The position numbers and the translations under genes are program-made. The notes under the pieces are model-generated. The model saw nothing but the letters and a program-made list of their open reading frames with translations. It searched no databases and had not been told where the DNA came from. A stretch of 64,000 bases of DNA from Tulasnella sp. 424 (taxonomy: Eukaryota; Basidiomycota; Agaricomycetes; Cantharellales; Tulasnellaceae), in NCBI GenBank assembly GCA_019633425.1, contig WSUB01000043.1, positions 206,902-270,901 on the forward strand. Reading direction: 5' to 3'. Positions 33,867-45,927 of this stretch are shown piece after piece (position 1 is the stretch's first letter; every line of letters starts with the position of its first letter).

Positions 33867-36199
33867 ATGGCTAAAAAGAAAGGAGGGCAGAAGAAGAGTA
33901 CCACCAATAACCCCCAGTGAGTCGGGCGCACCTGAGACTGCCCCTTGCCATGAGGAACCCTCCCTATTACACGGCTGCTGAGCACATACCAATCTACCTG
34001 CGCAAACCAAGAAGAAATCCACCGCCTAAACCACCTGCGGCAGCTCCCATTCCGTCTTCCTCAAATACCATGTCTGCCGAGCCGCGTGCCGCTTCGCCTC
34101 CAGCGTCAAATCCGCCGCCCCCAGCGTCCAACGGCGCCCCACCTTCACCGACAAAATCCAAGATGGAGACCTCCACGTCGTCAAATGGTGGGTCTTCGAG
34201 CCCGGAAAGACCAGCAGAACCAGTGGAGCTGCCCCCAGCGAACCCCCCAAGCAACGAGAACGGCCATCCGGAGCCGTCGTCGACCGACCCTGAGGCGCTA
34301 AAGGAGCAGGGTAACTTCTACTTCAAGGAGAAGGAGTACGACGTTGCTGTTGAATTGTACAGTCAGGCCATAAGTATGTGTCTAATTTCTTCATCTATTT
34401 CATTGTCAACGATGCTGATCGTCAGGAACCAGCCCAACGTCCTGATCCAACGTACTACGCCAATCGAGCTGCAGCTTATATAGCTCAGAAAAAATTCAAG
34501 CTCGCCCGGGACGACTGTCAAATCGCTGTCTCTCTGCAGAGCGATTCACCGTCTGCCAAGACTTTCGCTCGACTCGCTCGATGTCACTTGGGGCTGGGGG
34601 ATGCTGACAGCGCGTTAGTTGCGGTGGACCAGGCGTTGAAGCTCGATCCGGGGAACGCGCAATGCTTGCAAACTCGCGCACAAGCGGACCACATCAAGAC
34701 CCATTTGGATCGATGTCAGCAATCTCGCCAGCAGAAGGACTGGGGTCAGGCGAGGTGGGCTCTGGAGAAGGCGATGCAAGCTTGTGAGGGAGATTATCCT
34801 GTGGAATGGAGAGTGTGGAAGGTGGAGATTGATATCGCAAAGAAGAACTGGGATGATGCTATAAGCTCAGCGGCGTAAGTTCGTTCCCTTGCGACTCTGG
34901 GGCGTCTTATATCTGATTTCATTGCTCTCGATGGGATGTAGTACAGCACTGCGGCTCGAAGCAAACTCGCCCGATGTCTTGACTATTCGCGGACTTGTTT
35001 TGTTCTTGACGAATCAGATTCCGGCTAGTATGGAACATCTAAAGACCGCGTTGCGGCTTGATCAGGAACATGACCGTGCACGACCTCTGTTACGACGCAT
35101 TCGAGAGGTAGAGAAGACTAAAGAGGAAGGAAACACGTTCTTTAAGGCAAGCCAGTTTGAAGCAGCTGTCGAGAAGTACACCGCCACCTTGGATTTGTGC
35201 GTGAAACCAGGTTCAGTTGCGTGTTACAGAGTTTGCTGACAGAGTTTTTTCTCGATAGGATCGGCAAGAACGAGGAAGAGGGCAACGGTGGCCAAATCCG
35301 TTCCATCCTGCTGTCTAACCGTGCCACTACCTTGCACAAGGTAAGCCGCAACCCTAATTTCGGACCGATCGTCCGGTATGCTCAAACTCCTTTTGTGTCT
35401 TTTTTCTTGCCCTTTGCCCGCTAGATGAAGAAGTACCGCGAGGCACTGAGTGACACGGAGGAAGCCATCGAACTCATGCCCACCTCGTTCAAAGCCATCC
35501 GGACGCAAGCACGGATAAGAATGGCCCTCGAGGATTACGAGGAGGCTGTGCGGGATTTCAACCGAGCCAAAGAGGCCTTGGGAGAAGATGGCCCTTCTGC
35601 TGATCGGAAGGCCTTGGACGACGAAATCAAGAAAGCCGAAGCTGCACTCAAGCGGAGCAAGACCAAGGATTACTACAAAATCTTGGGGTACGCTGGTTCT
35701 CCCGTCCCGCATTTGATTTTATTGGGTTATATGATCTCATATCGCTGTTTCTTTTGCACCAGCACCCATCGAGAAGCCACCGAAATTGAGATCAAGAAGG
35801 CTTACCGGAAGGAGAGCTTGATCCACCATCCGGACAAGGTGAGCATGCAACGGCACTTGGAGACGCCGTTCGGGGGTTTTATTGACCGATTCCAATTTTT
35901 TTGTTCGCATGTAGGGCGGAGACGAGGAGAAATTCAAGCTCGTGGTCGAGGCCCACTCGGTGCTATCTGACCCAGAACGCCGGGCACGGTACGACAGGGG
36001 TGAGGACGAGGATGGTAGCATGACTAGTGACGGGTTTGGCGGCGGCATGGGAGGGATGGATATCAACGATATCCTTGCTGCCATGCACGGAGGGCACTTC
36101 GGGGGAGGGTTCGGTGGAGGGTCCCGACGCGGGGGGCATCCATTTGGTGGTCCAGGGGGTGCAGGCGCAGGATTCGGTGGCCGTGGATTCCCCTTCTAG
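33867..36199 (+). CDS. TPR and J-domain co-chaperone (DNAJC7 type)
   Basis: Eight exons (33867-33916, 34012-34373, 34433-34874, 34942-35196, 35259-35340, 35425-35687, 35763-35838, 35915-36199) give 604 residues. A Lys-rich start and Pro/Ser-rich disordered segment precede arrays of TPR helices (ALKEQGNFYFKEKEYDVAVE, YYANRAAAYIAQKKFKLARD, EEGNTFFKASQFEAAVEKY). Then comes a J domain (DYYKILG, HHPDK at 507-509, FKLVVEAHSVLSDPERRARYD) and a Gly/Phe-rich end. This order is that of DNAJC7/TPR2, which passes clients between Hsp90 and Hsp70. Exon 2 may begin 3 bases later (a NAGNAG acceptor). An alternative start at 34071 would drop the first exon. Confidence 0.88.
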
Positions 36200-36474
36200 A
36201 TCTCTTGTCTGCACCTTTTTCGCATTCATCTTTGCATTGCAGTGTTTTTTTTTGCTTGTATATTTTGGTTTACAGTAATTGGTGGTATTTTTTTTCTGTT
36301 GCTGGACAGACGGTCTGTGGCAGAATTGTTGGTTCCTTTGTGTAGTCTGAGGTGGCGTGCAGAGGAGTCTTTTAGTCCCGCTAAACACCGGTCGACAAAG
36401 CTGACCCACCTCACCCTTCCACATCCTCACCCCCCCCCCCCTCCTCCTTCCTCCTCTCCTTACCTTACCCAACG

Positions 36475-39135
36475 ATGACCTCGTCCCAGCAGTCGACGCC
36501 AGCTTGGGAGCACATCAACCCACCCATGACTCCTTTGGAGATGCCATCGTCGCCGACGTCAGACATCCAAGACCCAGTTCATCCTGCCTTGGACATCAAC
36601 GTCGTGAACCCGTACACACCAGCACCCTCTCCTCAACCATTCATCACCCCTCCTGACGCGTCAGTCTCTCGCTCGCCGTACAGCAACAGTCCCTTCCTTC
36701 CAAAATCCCGTTCCCAATCGACGAATTCCGATGCTGACGACCAAGCCGAGCTGCTCCAATCCATGCAGTCCACCTTCGTCCGTCTCAGCTCCAACAACCG
36801 CAAACGCATCCTAGCCGACCTCTTAGCAGTATGCGACATCGAACACCTCGTATTCATCTCCAACGTCATTGCTCCGAGACTCAAGAGGGATTTCCTTCGA
36901 GAGCTCCCCGTCGAGATCGCACTGCACATCCTGACGTTTATCGACGACCCCCGCACCCTAGCTCGAGCTAGCTGCGTCAGCAGGTTCTGGAGGAACCTCC
37001 TTGCCGATGAATTTACGTGGAAAGTGATGTGTGTAAAGTACAGGTTCGAGAAAAGCATGTGGGAGGCTTACAGGAGTGCGATGGAGGGGAACATGTCATG
37101 GGAGGCTCGGAAGGTTATGATGATTGCTCCGGCAGCTACGGATGCTCTCACAAGCGCGATGGAGGCCACAGCCATGGTCGACGATGCCAGGATGCACGTC
37201 GATGTAGATACAGAGGCCGGCGAACGAGCCATGTCCATCTCAGGGGGTTCCAATACAGACGGCGGGGATAATGAAAGCCGGGCCACCGTCAGTGCCTTCC
37301 AAACCTCCATGGTGTTTGGAGGCTCTCCGACCTTTGCAAGCTACAACCAGTCCAATGCGGGACCAAGTCGACCTCACCCCAGCCGTCCGGTCATCGATAC
37401 CCGCCGGGCCCTCATGGCGTCGGTCCGGGCCAACTCCCTTCGGCTTCCCAAGAAGCTCGAGGAACAGTTTTCATTCAAGAAGTATTTCAAACTCGCTTAC
37501 TTGACTGGTACGTCTCACCCACTCCTAAGCGGGCTCTCTTTTTTTTTTCAATTTACGTACCCTGACGCTTATCTGCACTTCTTTTTCGGTGCTCCTTTTA
37601 CGGCAGAGGCCAATTGGCGTCGTGGTGGTCGCGTCCTCAAATCGCACACAAGCGCTGATGATGGCGTCGTCACATCTGTCGCTATGAACGACGAATGGAT
37701 CGTGGCTGGTCTCGTCAACCATCGCATCCACGTATTCGCAGCCGACACTGGTGCCCACGTCCGAACTCTCGTTGGACACACTCAAGGCGTCTGGTGCCTG
37801 GTACTCGTCTCAAAAGGTGGATCACCTGCAGCCGCAACATACGCGAAAGAAGCCCCAAGATACCCCAGATCTCGAGGGAACGGCAGTGGAGGTGGCAGCT
37901 CATCAGCATTTGCATATGACGCTTCGATGAACGCTTTCGGCTTCACTTCGGGTCCCACTGCGCAAAATGCTAAGGACAGTGGACTTACGTCCTCCTCGGG
38001 TCACAGCATCTTCGAACATTCACCTCATGGCAGCAGCAGCAAGAACAACGCTGATGCGGCCCCCGAACCTGGAATTCAGCAGATGTTCGGAGCCCATTTG
38101 AAGCAGACTGACGTCTGTAACACGAGTGTTGGATGGGGTCAGTCGACGTCATTAGTAGTCTCTGGTGGATGCGATCGGGACTTGCGTGTTTGGGATGTTG
38201 CTACAGGGTAAGGGATTCTTTGTCCAGTCCTCCGCGGCCTTGACTAAGAAGATTTTTTGGTTCCAGGTATTGCCTGCATTCTTTGAAAGGTCACACCTCC
38301 ACCATTCGCTGCCTAAAAGTCCTTGACGGACGACCGATCGCTGTTTCCGGCTCACGCGACTCAACATTACGTGTTTGGGACATCCAGAAGGGACGGTGCT
38401 TGCATCTCTTGTCAGGCCATACGAATAGCGTTCGATGCTTGGACGTTGCGGGTAACATCGCAGTCAGCGGAAGCTATGACTGCACTGCGAGGGTACGTCT
38501 TCGGCGCTTGCGACTCGACCAGAAAAGTTGACATATCTTTCTCTAGTTATGGAACGTGGACACGGGAGAGTGCTTGCGAGTATTCGAGGGTCACTACCAC
38601 CAAATCTACGCCGTAGCGTTCGATGGTATCCGGGTCGCAACCGGGAGTCTGGATTCCACCGTTCGAGTCTGGTCTCCAGAAACTGGGTAAGCAATTCGCG
38701 CGAGCACCGACGAAGATTGTCCTTAGTAATCCTGTGATTTGATTTTACAGCGTCTGCACAGCACTGCTGCAAGGGCACACTTCCCTCGTTGGCCAGTTGC
38801 AACTCAGTGGCGATACCCTCATTTCTGGGGGCTCTGATGGCCGCGTTATCATCTTCTCTCTCAAGAGCGCCGAGACCCGATTCAGGCTTTGCGCACATGA
38901 CAACAGCGTCACCTGCCTGCAGTTTGATGACCGATTCCTTATCACTGGTGGCAATGATGGGCACGTCAAACTGTTCGAAGTGGAGACGGGCACGCCGATC
39001 AGAGAACTTACCGAACCTTGCGAGGCGGTTTGGAGGGTGGCATTTAAGAAAGATAAGTGCGTGATCATGTGCAAGAGAGGCGGTAAAACCGTCATGGAGA
39101 TCCTCAGCTTCCGGCCTCCTGAGGAGGCGCTGTGA
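36475..39135 (+). CDS. F-box / WD40 protein, Cdc4/Fbw7-like
   Basis: Five exons (36475-37507, 37607-38207, 38267-38492, 38547-38686, 38751-39135) give 794 residues. A disordered Ser/Pro-rich N-terminus leads to a helix (RKRILADLLAVCDIEHLVFI) typical of the Cdc4/Pop dimerisation region. Then comes the F-box (RELPVEIALHILTFIDDPRT..CVSRFWRNL, about residues 137-180) and from ~345 a WD40 propeller with clear blades (GGCDRDLRVWD, GSRDSTLRVWD, GSLDSTVRVW, GGNDGHVKLFE). This is the substrate receptor of an SCF ligase that degrades phosphorylated cell-cycle regulators. A long low-complexity insert lies between the first and second blades. A pyrimidine/C-run leader (36421-36470) precedes the ATG. Confidence 0.88.
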
Positions 39136-39434
39136 GCACACGTTTGCGGAGATACCCCGTCGTTTTAAGATTCACTGCACATTTCTTCTTTCGTTTTTCG
39201 CTTTCCCGTCTTCGCTATCGCATTTCAAATATCCTGGCTTTGTTCTTGCATCTTTTTTCATCCTCTTGGTTTTTCGCTCATCATGCTATTTTGTCACTCC
39301 ACTCATCGCCGCTACTGGTTTTTTTTTTTTTCGGATTTGGACTGCATAATACTTCGGAATCACTTTTTTTCAAAATAATTAGTCGTGTATTATATGACTG
39401 GTGTCATGTTACGAACGAGAGTGGGGTGTAATGA
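39136..39434. other. Convergent intergenic region
   Basis: This is a T-rich 3' flank with a run of T's at 39319-39330. No gene is seen. Confidence 0.5.
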
Positions 39435-40386
39435 CTATTCATCCTCGGCGGCCAGCGCTGCTTCAGCAGCTGAGCGCTTCTCCTTACGCCTATCCTCGAC
39501 GAACTTGCGAAGTTCTTCGCGCCTTGCGACGCCGTGCTCCTCGCGTTCTCGTTGAGCCCCCTCAATCGAAGCAAGAGCCATCGCGTGGTGCTTCGAGGCT
39601 TGGGCTGCGGGAGAAAAGTAAATGAATTGGGCAACCCCGACCACGATAGCCTAGCGCCAGGGTGTGCATTCAGAACAGGCGGTTATGCGAACGATAGGAC
39701 CATGCTTACAACGGCAGCGAAGACCCAGTAAAACGTATCCTCTTCATGGAAGAGTTTCTCCGTTTTGCGCCCCTCAGACGCCGCTCCTGTAGGGCCAGCT
39801 TTCTTTGCCGTCGGGTTGAACTCGTGGTCGTACTGGTATTTGAAGCCACCCCATTCGTTCATCTGTCCCGTCCATGTCCGAGTGGAGCCGTCGGGTGCCT
39901 TTCGGGGTGCGTAGCGATACGCTGCTGAATAGGTGTGGCCTACAGGGCGGGCTGACGATCGCCTTGGATTTCGAAGGAAATTATACGCTTGTTGTATCCT
40001 CTGAAAGCGTTCGTGGGATATAGCCGGATCAAGGCCATGGCAAGAATCGGGATGGTGAACCTTCACAAGGTCATAATCTACGCGCGTACGAAGAGTAACA
40101 AATCGGGGAGACGCGGGGTCAGCGGCCGCCGTGGCTCGATATCGATCATTCTAACAGGGCACTACTTACAGCGAGCTTTGATTGTCTGTTGGTCTGCACC
40201 TAGAGGCAGGTGAAAGATCTGGTGCGGCGTTGGGTTTGCATGCTTCGGAAATGGGTAGAGGTTTTTCGAACTGGCAAGAGCTGGTGACGTTGAAAACCCC
40301 CTTGAACTAGATGCTCCATAGACGCTTCGAGACAGGTTAACGACCGCGTATCGAAAAATCCCGCCAGTATTGATTGGTTTGTGCAT
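39435..40386 (-). CDS. Mitochondrial-type J-domain protein with membrane span
   Basis: Three exons (40386-40170, 40077-39710, 39650-39435) give 266 residues. The N-terminus is rich in Arg/Ser/Val without acids (VVNLSRSVYGASSSRGFSTS), a likely mitochondrial presequence. A J domain follows: PHQIFHLPLGADQQTIKARY, then VHHPDSC (HPD at 81-83) and FQRIQQAYNFLRNP. The exon 2-3 junction forms a hydrophobic span (YWVFAAVAIVVGVAQFIYF, about 186-205), and the C-terminus is a charged helix. It probably stimulates a mitochondrial Hsp70 from a membrane. The third exon was placed by requiring this span and the charged helix in one frame. Confidence 0.8.
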
Positions 40387-41244
40387 TTTGCAGAGGCTCG
40401 CCGGGAGCGGCGGTAAAGTGAGGGTGGTCGTTTGAATCGAACGGACCGGAACGTGAGAATCCCGAACACACAGGAAGCAGAAGTCCACTCAACTCGGGGA
40501 AAAGAGGTGTATCCGACAACCAGGGCGCGACCACTACACCATTATATGGCGTAATGTCGTTGTTCTTTTTAGGAGTCGTGATCCAGTTCCAGAGAAGTCC
40601 GACTCTTATATGGTATCCATGGAAGGCAGACACCTGCTCTGGGCGACCTCGTAAACTGCGCCTGGTGCGAAACCAGAGTGCGAATTACATAGAGAGCGGA
40701 CATGTTACGGCGACGATTGAATCTCCGCGTATATCACATCCAGCATACCTGCTGTTTGGGGAATCGGTGGGAGTGGATGTGCTACCAGCTTTCTCCAGAG
40801 ACCTGGCGCGCTTCGCAAGTGAAAAGCAGTTGAACAGCTTGTCTACTGGGTAGCCACGATTGTGTATATCGCATTCCAGCCCTACCAGGTGTCAAAAATT
40901 CTTCAACTTAATGGAAATAATAGGCGCGAAGAGTGCTGTGGACAGAGAGACCCCTATAGTCGTGTGAACACGGCGTCTTTCGCTCAACAGGTTTTCCGCG
41001 ACGACAAGTTTCCCGGCCCGGCCATCTTTGCCATTCGGCCAAAGCCAAAGCCTTCACGCGAGTCTCGAGAACACGCCTGCGCCATAACTGCGCCGTGGCT
41101 TCCGATGAGTAGATAAGGACTGCGATCATAAACGCATCGCGGCATTCATGGCCGAGACGCTGAGCTAAACACCTGGTTTGCCTTCGATTTAAGCCATGCA
41201 CGAAGAAAATCTCTGACCAGTTGTCCTTTCCACAACTAACCTCG
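40387..41244. other. Divergent intergenic region, no gene seen
   Basis: This lies between the 5' ends of the J-protein gene and the carboxypeptidase gene and should contain both promoters. No ORF with support, repeat or RNA gene was found. Confidence 0.45.
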
Positions 41245-43803
41245 ATGAAACTCCGTCAGACTTCCTTGTCATTCATACTAAGTAGCGCCTTAGTCGTTGG
41301 CAGTCCCTTAGGCCAAGGCGACTCTCCTTTGAACGGGGCACCAGCTTTTTGGTTGCCTAGCTCCCTAAGCTCATATGCTATGGACTGGCTTCGTGGCCTG
41401 ACCTGGCTCTCGAAACCTGCGGCCGGTTCGAAGAATTATGGCTCGCTTCCAGCCTCTCGATTGGCTGAAACGGGTTGTAAGTCCGCTTCTTGCAGATGTC
41501 TTCCCCGCAACTGAGTGTTGAGATTAACGTCACCCCGTTAATCATACCAGTTAGAGTCTTAGAGCATCCCAACTTTCAGGGCTACAAGATCCGAGTCAAG
41601 TCGCCTCGCCTCTGCGACCCCGGGGTCAAGCAGTATTCCGGCTACCTCGACACTGAAGACGACAAGCATTTCTTTTTCTGGTTTGTCTTTGGTTTATGCT
41701 ATGTTTGCTACGCATCTCTTGATTTTTGGTTGGATTACCAGGTTTTTTGAAAGTCGTCGAAACCCAGAAGAGGATCCGCTGGTGATGTGGCTGAATGGAG
41801 GTCAGATTATTTCGACTTGCTTAGGTCTGGTCTTCTTACTTCTCTCTTCTAAGGTCCCGGTTGTAGCTCGTCTACTGGTAAGAGTGGCATCTAGCATCAC
41901 AATGACAAACCTGCGGCGCGACGCTCAAGTTCGGTGGCAGGTCTTCTTATGGAACTGGGACCATGCAATGTGATCAATGATGGTCGCGAGGTAGCATATA
42001 ACAAATATGGGTGGAATGAATGTTAGCGCTGCTGTCCATTCTCATTCTTCTCCAGGACAGCCCTTGACTAAACTATCTCACCTGCTCAGACGCGAACATG
42101 ATTTTCCTGGACCAACGTTAGCTCCTTCATATATCACTCTGGTTACGCCACCTGCGAAACGACTAATTTCGTGCATCTTAGCCGTCAACGTCGGATTCTC
42201 GTATTCGAACAAGTCCGTTACTGACAGTCCAACTGCCGCCAAAGACGTCTACGCTTTCCTGCAACTTTTCTTTCAAGCATATCCAGAGTATGCGGCGACG
42301 CCATTTTCAAGTCGGTGTTATTGATTGATACACAATATAGCGGCGTCCTCATCTTTTCCCTCATCCCCTCTAGTTGCGGCGGAATCATACGGTGGCATCT
42401 ACGCCCCACACATTGCTACAGAGATCAACCGGAGAAATAAAGCTCTAGAAGGTCGTGCTCGACACAATAGTCTATCCGTTTCAAGCACCAGGCGAATCGA
42501 ACTAGACACGGTTATGATCGGTAACGGTACATACGATCGACCTTCTATACGGGAGACGTTCTTGTTAACTGGCTGCGAAAGGTTTGACCGAACCATTAAC
42601 GCAATTGGGTGTTATTGCTATCAACGCTTGCCATGGTGAGAATGATATGCTAGACCTCTAAGACTTGCCTTCTGACGCGGCTGACTGCAATCAAGGTCCT
42701 TACCCTCTCTACGAGAATCCCAACGGCCCAGAGTGTCTCGATCTAGAAGCGAAAGGCGCAGAATGCCGTAGGCTCGTCCAGAAGTGCTATAATGTCGGAA
42801 CCAGCAGCGCCTGGTAAGTCCCGAATGTGCATAATATCACTCCACTACACTTTCGCTCATTATTCCGGTTTACCTCATGAGTGGCGGAGCACTGAACTGG
42901 TGTGACGATAATTTATTCTCGGTCCCGGAAGTGAGTATCGCTTATTCTTCATCCACGAGCGTGAGGCGACTGAGTAAGTTCCCTATCAGAAACTCGGCAT
43001 CAACCCCTACGACACTCGGACCAAATGCCTAAGCTCTCCGTTATGCTACCAAGAGGTAAAACCTCCTTCAGTCTTCTTCCGCTTTCGTTTGAATCTCGCC
43101 ATTCATTGCGGAATTCTTGATACCTCAGATGGAGTGGTATACAAGATGGCTCAACAACCAAACCGTGAAGGCCGAGTTGGGAGTGCCCCCTTCACTAAAC
43201 TTCGCCTCCTGTAACTGGGAGCTCAACAAAGGTAGCCAGGCCATCGCGGTGCAAAACTCTTCTGAATCGTTTAACGCGTATCGAACCATATAGTAATGAC
43301 GGATAGCGGAGAAGGAGCTAAGAACGCAGTGGCACTGATCCCTGAGCTCCTGGCAGACGGCATTCGGGTACTGGTTTATGGCGGAAACACGGGTAAGGAA
43401 TAATAGTCCGAGACCGGGGTGTTCAAACCTTAAGCCTTCTCCGCTCCCCTTTTTCATAGACTTCCTTGTTCCTCCGGTCGGATACCTCCAGTGGATGTCC
43501 AAGCTGGACAGCGTGTTCCAGGATGAGTTCATCGTCGCCCCAATCTTACCATGGACGGCCACGAGGAACGGCACAACAGCTGGGATCGTAAAAGCAGCCG
43601 GAGGAAAGATTAGCGGTGCTGGCAACTTCACTTATGTGTCAGTTTATGAAGCTGGGTAAGTCGTTAGAAGCTGCATTGCCCCGCGTGTCGCTAACTGTTT
43701 TGCACGACACAGGCACATGATGCCCCACGATCGACCCGAGGCTGCGCTTTACATGTTCAAGAAGTGGCTCGACAATATGTCGTTGGTGAAGATTAAAGGT
43801 TGA
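41245..43803 (+). CDS. Serine carboxypeptidase (peptidase family S10)
   Basis: Sixteen exons: 41245-41476, 41551-41680, 41742-41800, 41854-41877, 41941-42021, 42090-42116, 42182-42310, 42374-42526, 42582-42635, 42696-42813, 42882-42930, 42990-43055, 43129-43231, 43294-43392, 43460-43655 and 43713-43803; all phases close at 536 residues. The N-terminal signal peptide is [16 protein letters not shown]. Family blocks: [51 protein letters not shown] (nucleophile S232), TDFLVP (D442), [15 protein letters not shown] (H508). It is a secreted or vacuolar enzyme removing C-terminal residues. The usual GESYAG is AESYGG and the usual DFxCNW is DFLVPP, so substrate binding may differ from carboxypeptidase Y. 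The donor of exon 7 (GTCGGT) is weak. Confidence 0.88.
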
Positions 43804-43885
43804 CGACGAGGGATGAAGAGCAACTACAAATTCTTTTATTCTTTCTACGTGCCAGCCGCATTGAGTTACAAAATACTACGTTTCA

Positions 43886-44644
43886 TTAAGCTTTATACTC
43901 TCCTGCTTGGCCGACTTGCTCGAGCGTACTGGTTAATACAGTCAGCGTCGAGCATCGTTTTGCAGACGAAATGACCACTTACGCGACCTCTTGGAAGTTC
44001 CACCTCTGCCAACTCTTGTTTCCATCATAGTATACGTGGACCTGCGGGAACGTTGAGGACTAAGTCGTGGAGAACACGTAAAGACAGAAGAAAATGCGTA
44101 CGAGCTCGCCATCATTTTTCAGACCGTTACTGAGGTCAAGGCAGAGGTTTGAGTTGGTGAGGTGGATACTAGTCAGAGAGAAGGTTAGCAAGATGGAACG
44201 AAAAGGCAGCGAAAGCACGAGTATTTACGAGATTCCATCCGCCTCCTTCTTGAAGATGAAATGGGTTGGCTGATCGTCTGTCGCGGTGAGCGTGGACCCT
44301 TGCTCCCTCTCAGCAATGTGGAGGTATCGAGAGAATTCAAAGTTATGGATGATGAAGGCATCCTGGCCTTGTATTTTTTTTACGACCCACTAGATTTCAG
44401 AAGAGAGTTGAGAGAGGAAGGTCTGAGTCGAACATCAGCAAGGGGCACGGCGGGCTTACGCGCTGGTTGCCTTGGTTAGGACGATCGCCCCAGCATTGAA
44501 CTTTGTCCTTGTTAGAACGACTCTCGTCGAGGTATGTCTTGGACTGGGCGAGACACAGCCGTCAACGATTATCTCAGTTCGGCATGTTAGGCCCCTTACA
44601 GCAACGTTTTGGATGCGGTAGACTGCAGGCTTGACGACAGACAT
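43886..44644 (-). CDS. Short single-domain ricin-B-like lectin, copy A
   Basis: Six exons (44644-44600, 44543-44460, 44389-44229, 44168-44102, 44041-43983, 43928-43886) give 152 residues, one beta-trefoil. It starts MSVVKPAVYRIQNVA and has SKTYLDESRSN, ITLTNSNLCLDLSNG-like and QRWNFQEVATLEQ blocks. The end matches copy B closely, except that copy A has an additional intron before the last 14 codons and a different C-terminus (GEYKA). No signal peptide. A probable glycan-binding protein. Several motifs are less canonical than in the two-domain lectins at 9-12 kb, e.g. the middle QxW is reduced to QRWVV/WVVKK. Confidence 0.72.
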
Positions 44645-45206
44645 GGTATATAGCAGGGAGGAGAGGGCTGGTATATAGGACTGAAAGGACTTGGCAAACC
44701 GGATCTTGTCGTTTGTCTTTTATATCAAAGAGAGCATTCATTCCCCTAATGAACTCACATCCCAAAACGGGCACTGATTCGGTGCTTGAGGTGGATCCAG
44801 ATGCCACACCAAGCTGGGGACGTAATGTACAGGAACGTTTTCTTGGCGTTTTTAGCGTTCACCAAGCCCCCAGCTCTTTGAGAGTAACGAGCGCTATTAA
44901 CAAGGTTATCGGAGTAGGCTAAGAATAGGTGATTGTTCGGGATTTGATGGTCAATCCTGCCAAGATCTCGCGGGCACCTGGGAGGAGGATTCTCGATCGG
45001 AATAACACGATTTAGGCGCTGGACCCTGAGAGCGGGGCCGGCGGCAAGCGAGGCACGAATCAAAATCTGCTCTAGCTGTCGACGATATGATATTGAGTAC
45101 CATCTGATGGGAGTGATAGCTCCCTATTCAATGTATGTAATACAAGGCGGTTCATACAGCAATACAAATCACAAAATGAACGCTCCAAGGTACCATCGAA
45201 CGTTCC
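44645..45206. other. Intergenic region between short lectins
   Basis: It contains the promoter of lectin copy A (TATA-like TATATA near 44672-44677, minus strand sense) and the 3' flank of copy B. No further gene is seen. Confidence 0.45.
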
Positions 45207-45927
45207 TCAGCAGTCACACTCGCCCTTATGACCAGCCTCCTCGAGGGTCGCGACTTGCTTGAAGTTCCAACGTTGGTGTTTTTTGTCTCCGTCCCAATAG
45301 ATGTGAACCTGTTATTTCATATCCCAAAATGACGTGTCAGTGGAGCAGGCCCCAATGAAATCGACAAGTCAGATGACAGGACGTACGGGAATGTTGTTGC
45401 CACCTCGGCCGTTATCGAGGTCTAGACACAAGTTAGAGTTGGCGAGGTGAACTCTGTCGCAGATGAGATGCACGTTAGGCTGCTGGCGGGGAAGCGTGAG
45501 GTGCTTTGCTTACTCCACAGTGTCGTTGTCGATCTTCTTGAAATCCCAGCGAGCGGGTTGGTCCCTTTGGCACTCGACCGTCTTGCCGTTGTCCTTCGAA
45601 TCAACGTGAAGGAATTTCTTTCCTTCCATGTTGAAGATCACGTAGCCGTCCTTTCCTTTGGCTTTCTGGACAACCCACTGTTGAAGAGCAGGGAGTGTGA
45701 GCAAACTGGGCTACAAATTTAGTAGAGACACCAAATGCTTACACGTTGCTTGATCTCGCCGAAATCTTCCTTCCATCCCTCAGCCTTGTCACCGTCCATC
45801 TGAAGGTACGTCTTGGACTGAATGAACAAAGCGAAGCAAGTTAGTAGGGACGACGATAAACAGCGTCAGACGGGGCACGTACAGAATCATTTTGGATCCT
45901 GTAGACACCGGGGTTGACGGGAGACAT
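45207..45927 (-). CDS. Short single-domain ricin-B-like lectin, copy B
   Basis: Five exons (45927-45883, 45817-45743, 45677-45514, 45453-45387, 45308-45207) give 150 residues. One beta-trefoil: MSPVNPGVYRIQNDS, SKTYLQMDGDKAEG, QRWVVQKAKGKDGYVIFN, VHLANSNLCLDLDNGRGG, QRWNFKQVATLEEAG. QxW motifs appear twice, and the C-terminus ends in a Cys pair (GECDC). Intron positions match copy A, so the two are tandem paralogues. A TATA box (TATAAAA, 46023-46017) lies 90 bases upstream. Soluble lectin by inference; specificity unknown. Confidence 0.8.

Noticed and set aside
34889..35239. Extra ORFs inside the TPR/J-protein gene
   Set aside because: They are read-through of true exons into introns.
36421..36470. 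C/T-rich repeat as a CRISPR or other array
   Set aside because: It is a simple pyrimidine leader before the Cdc4-like ATG; no direct repeats with spacers, and no CRISPR array is expected or seen in this fungal DNA.
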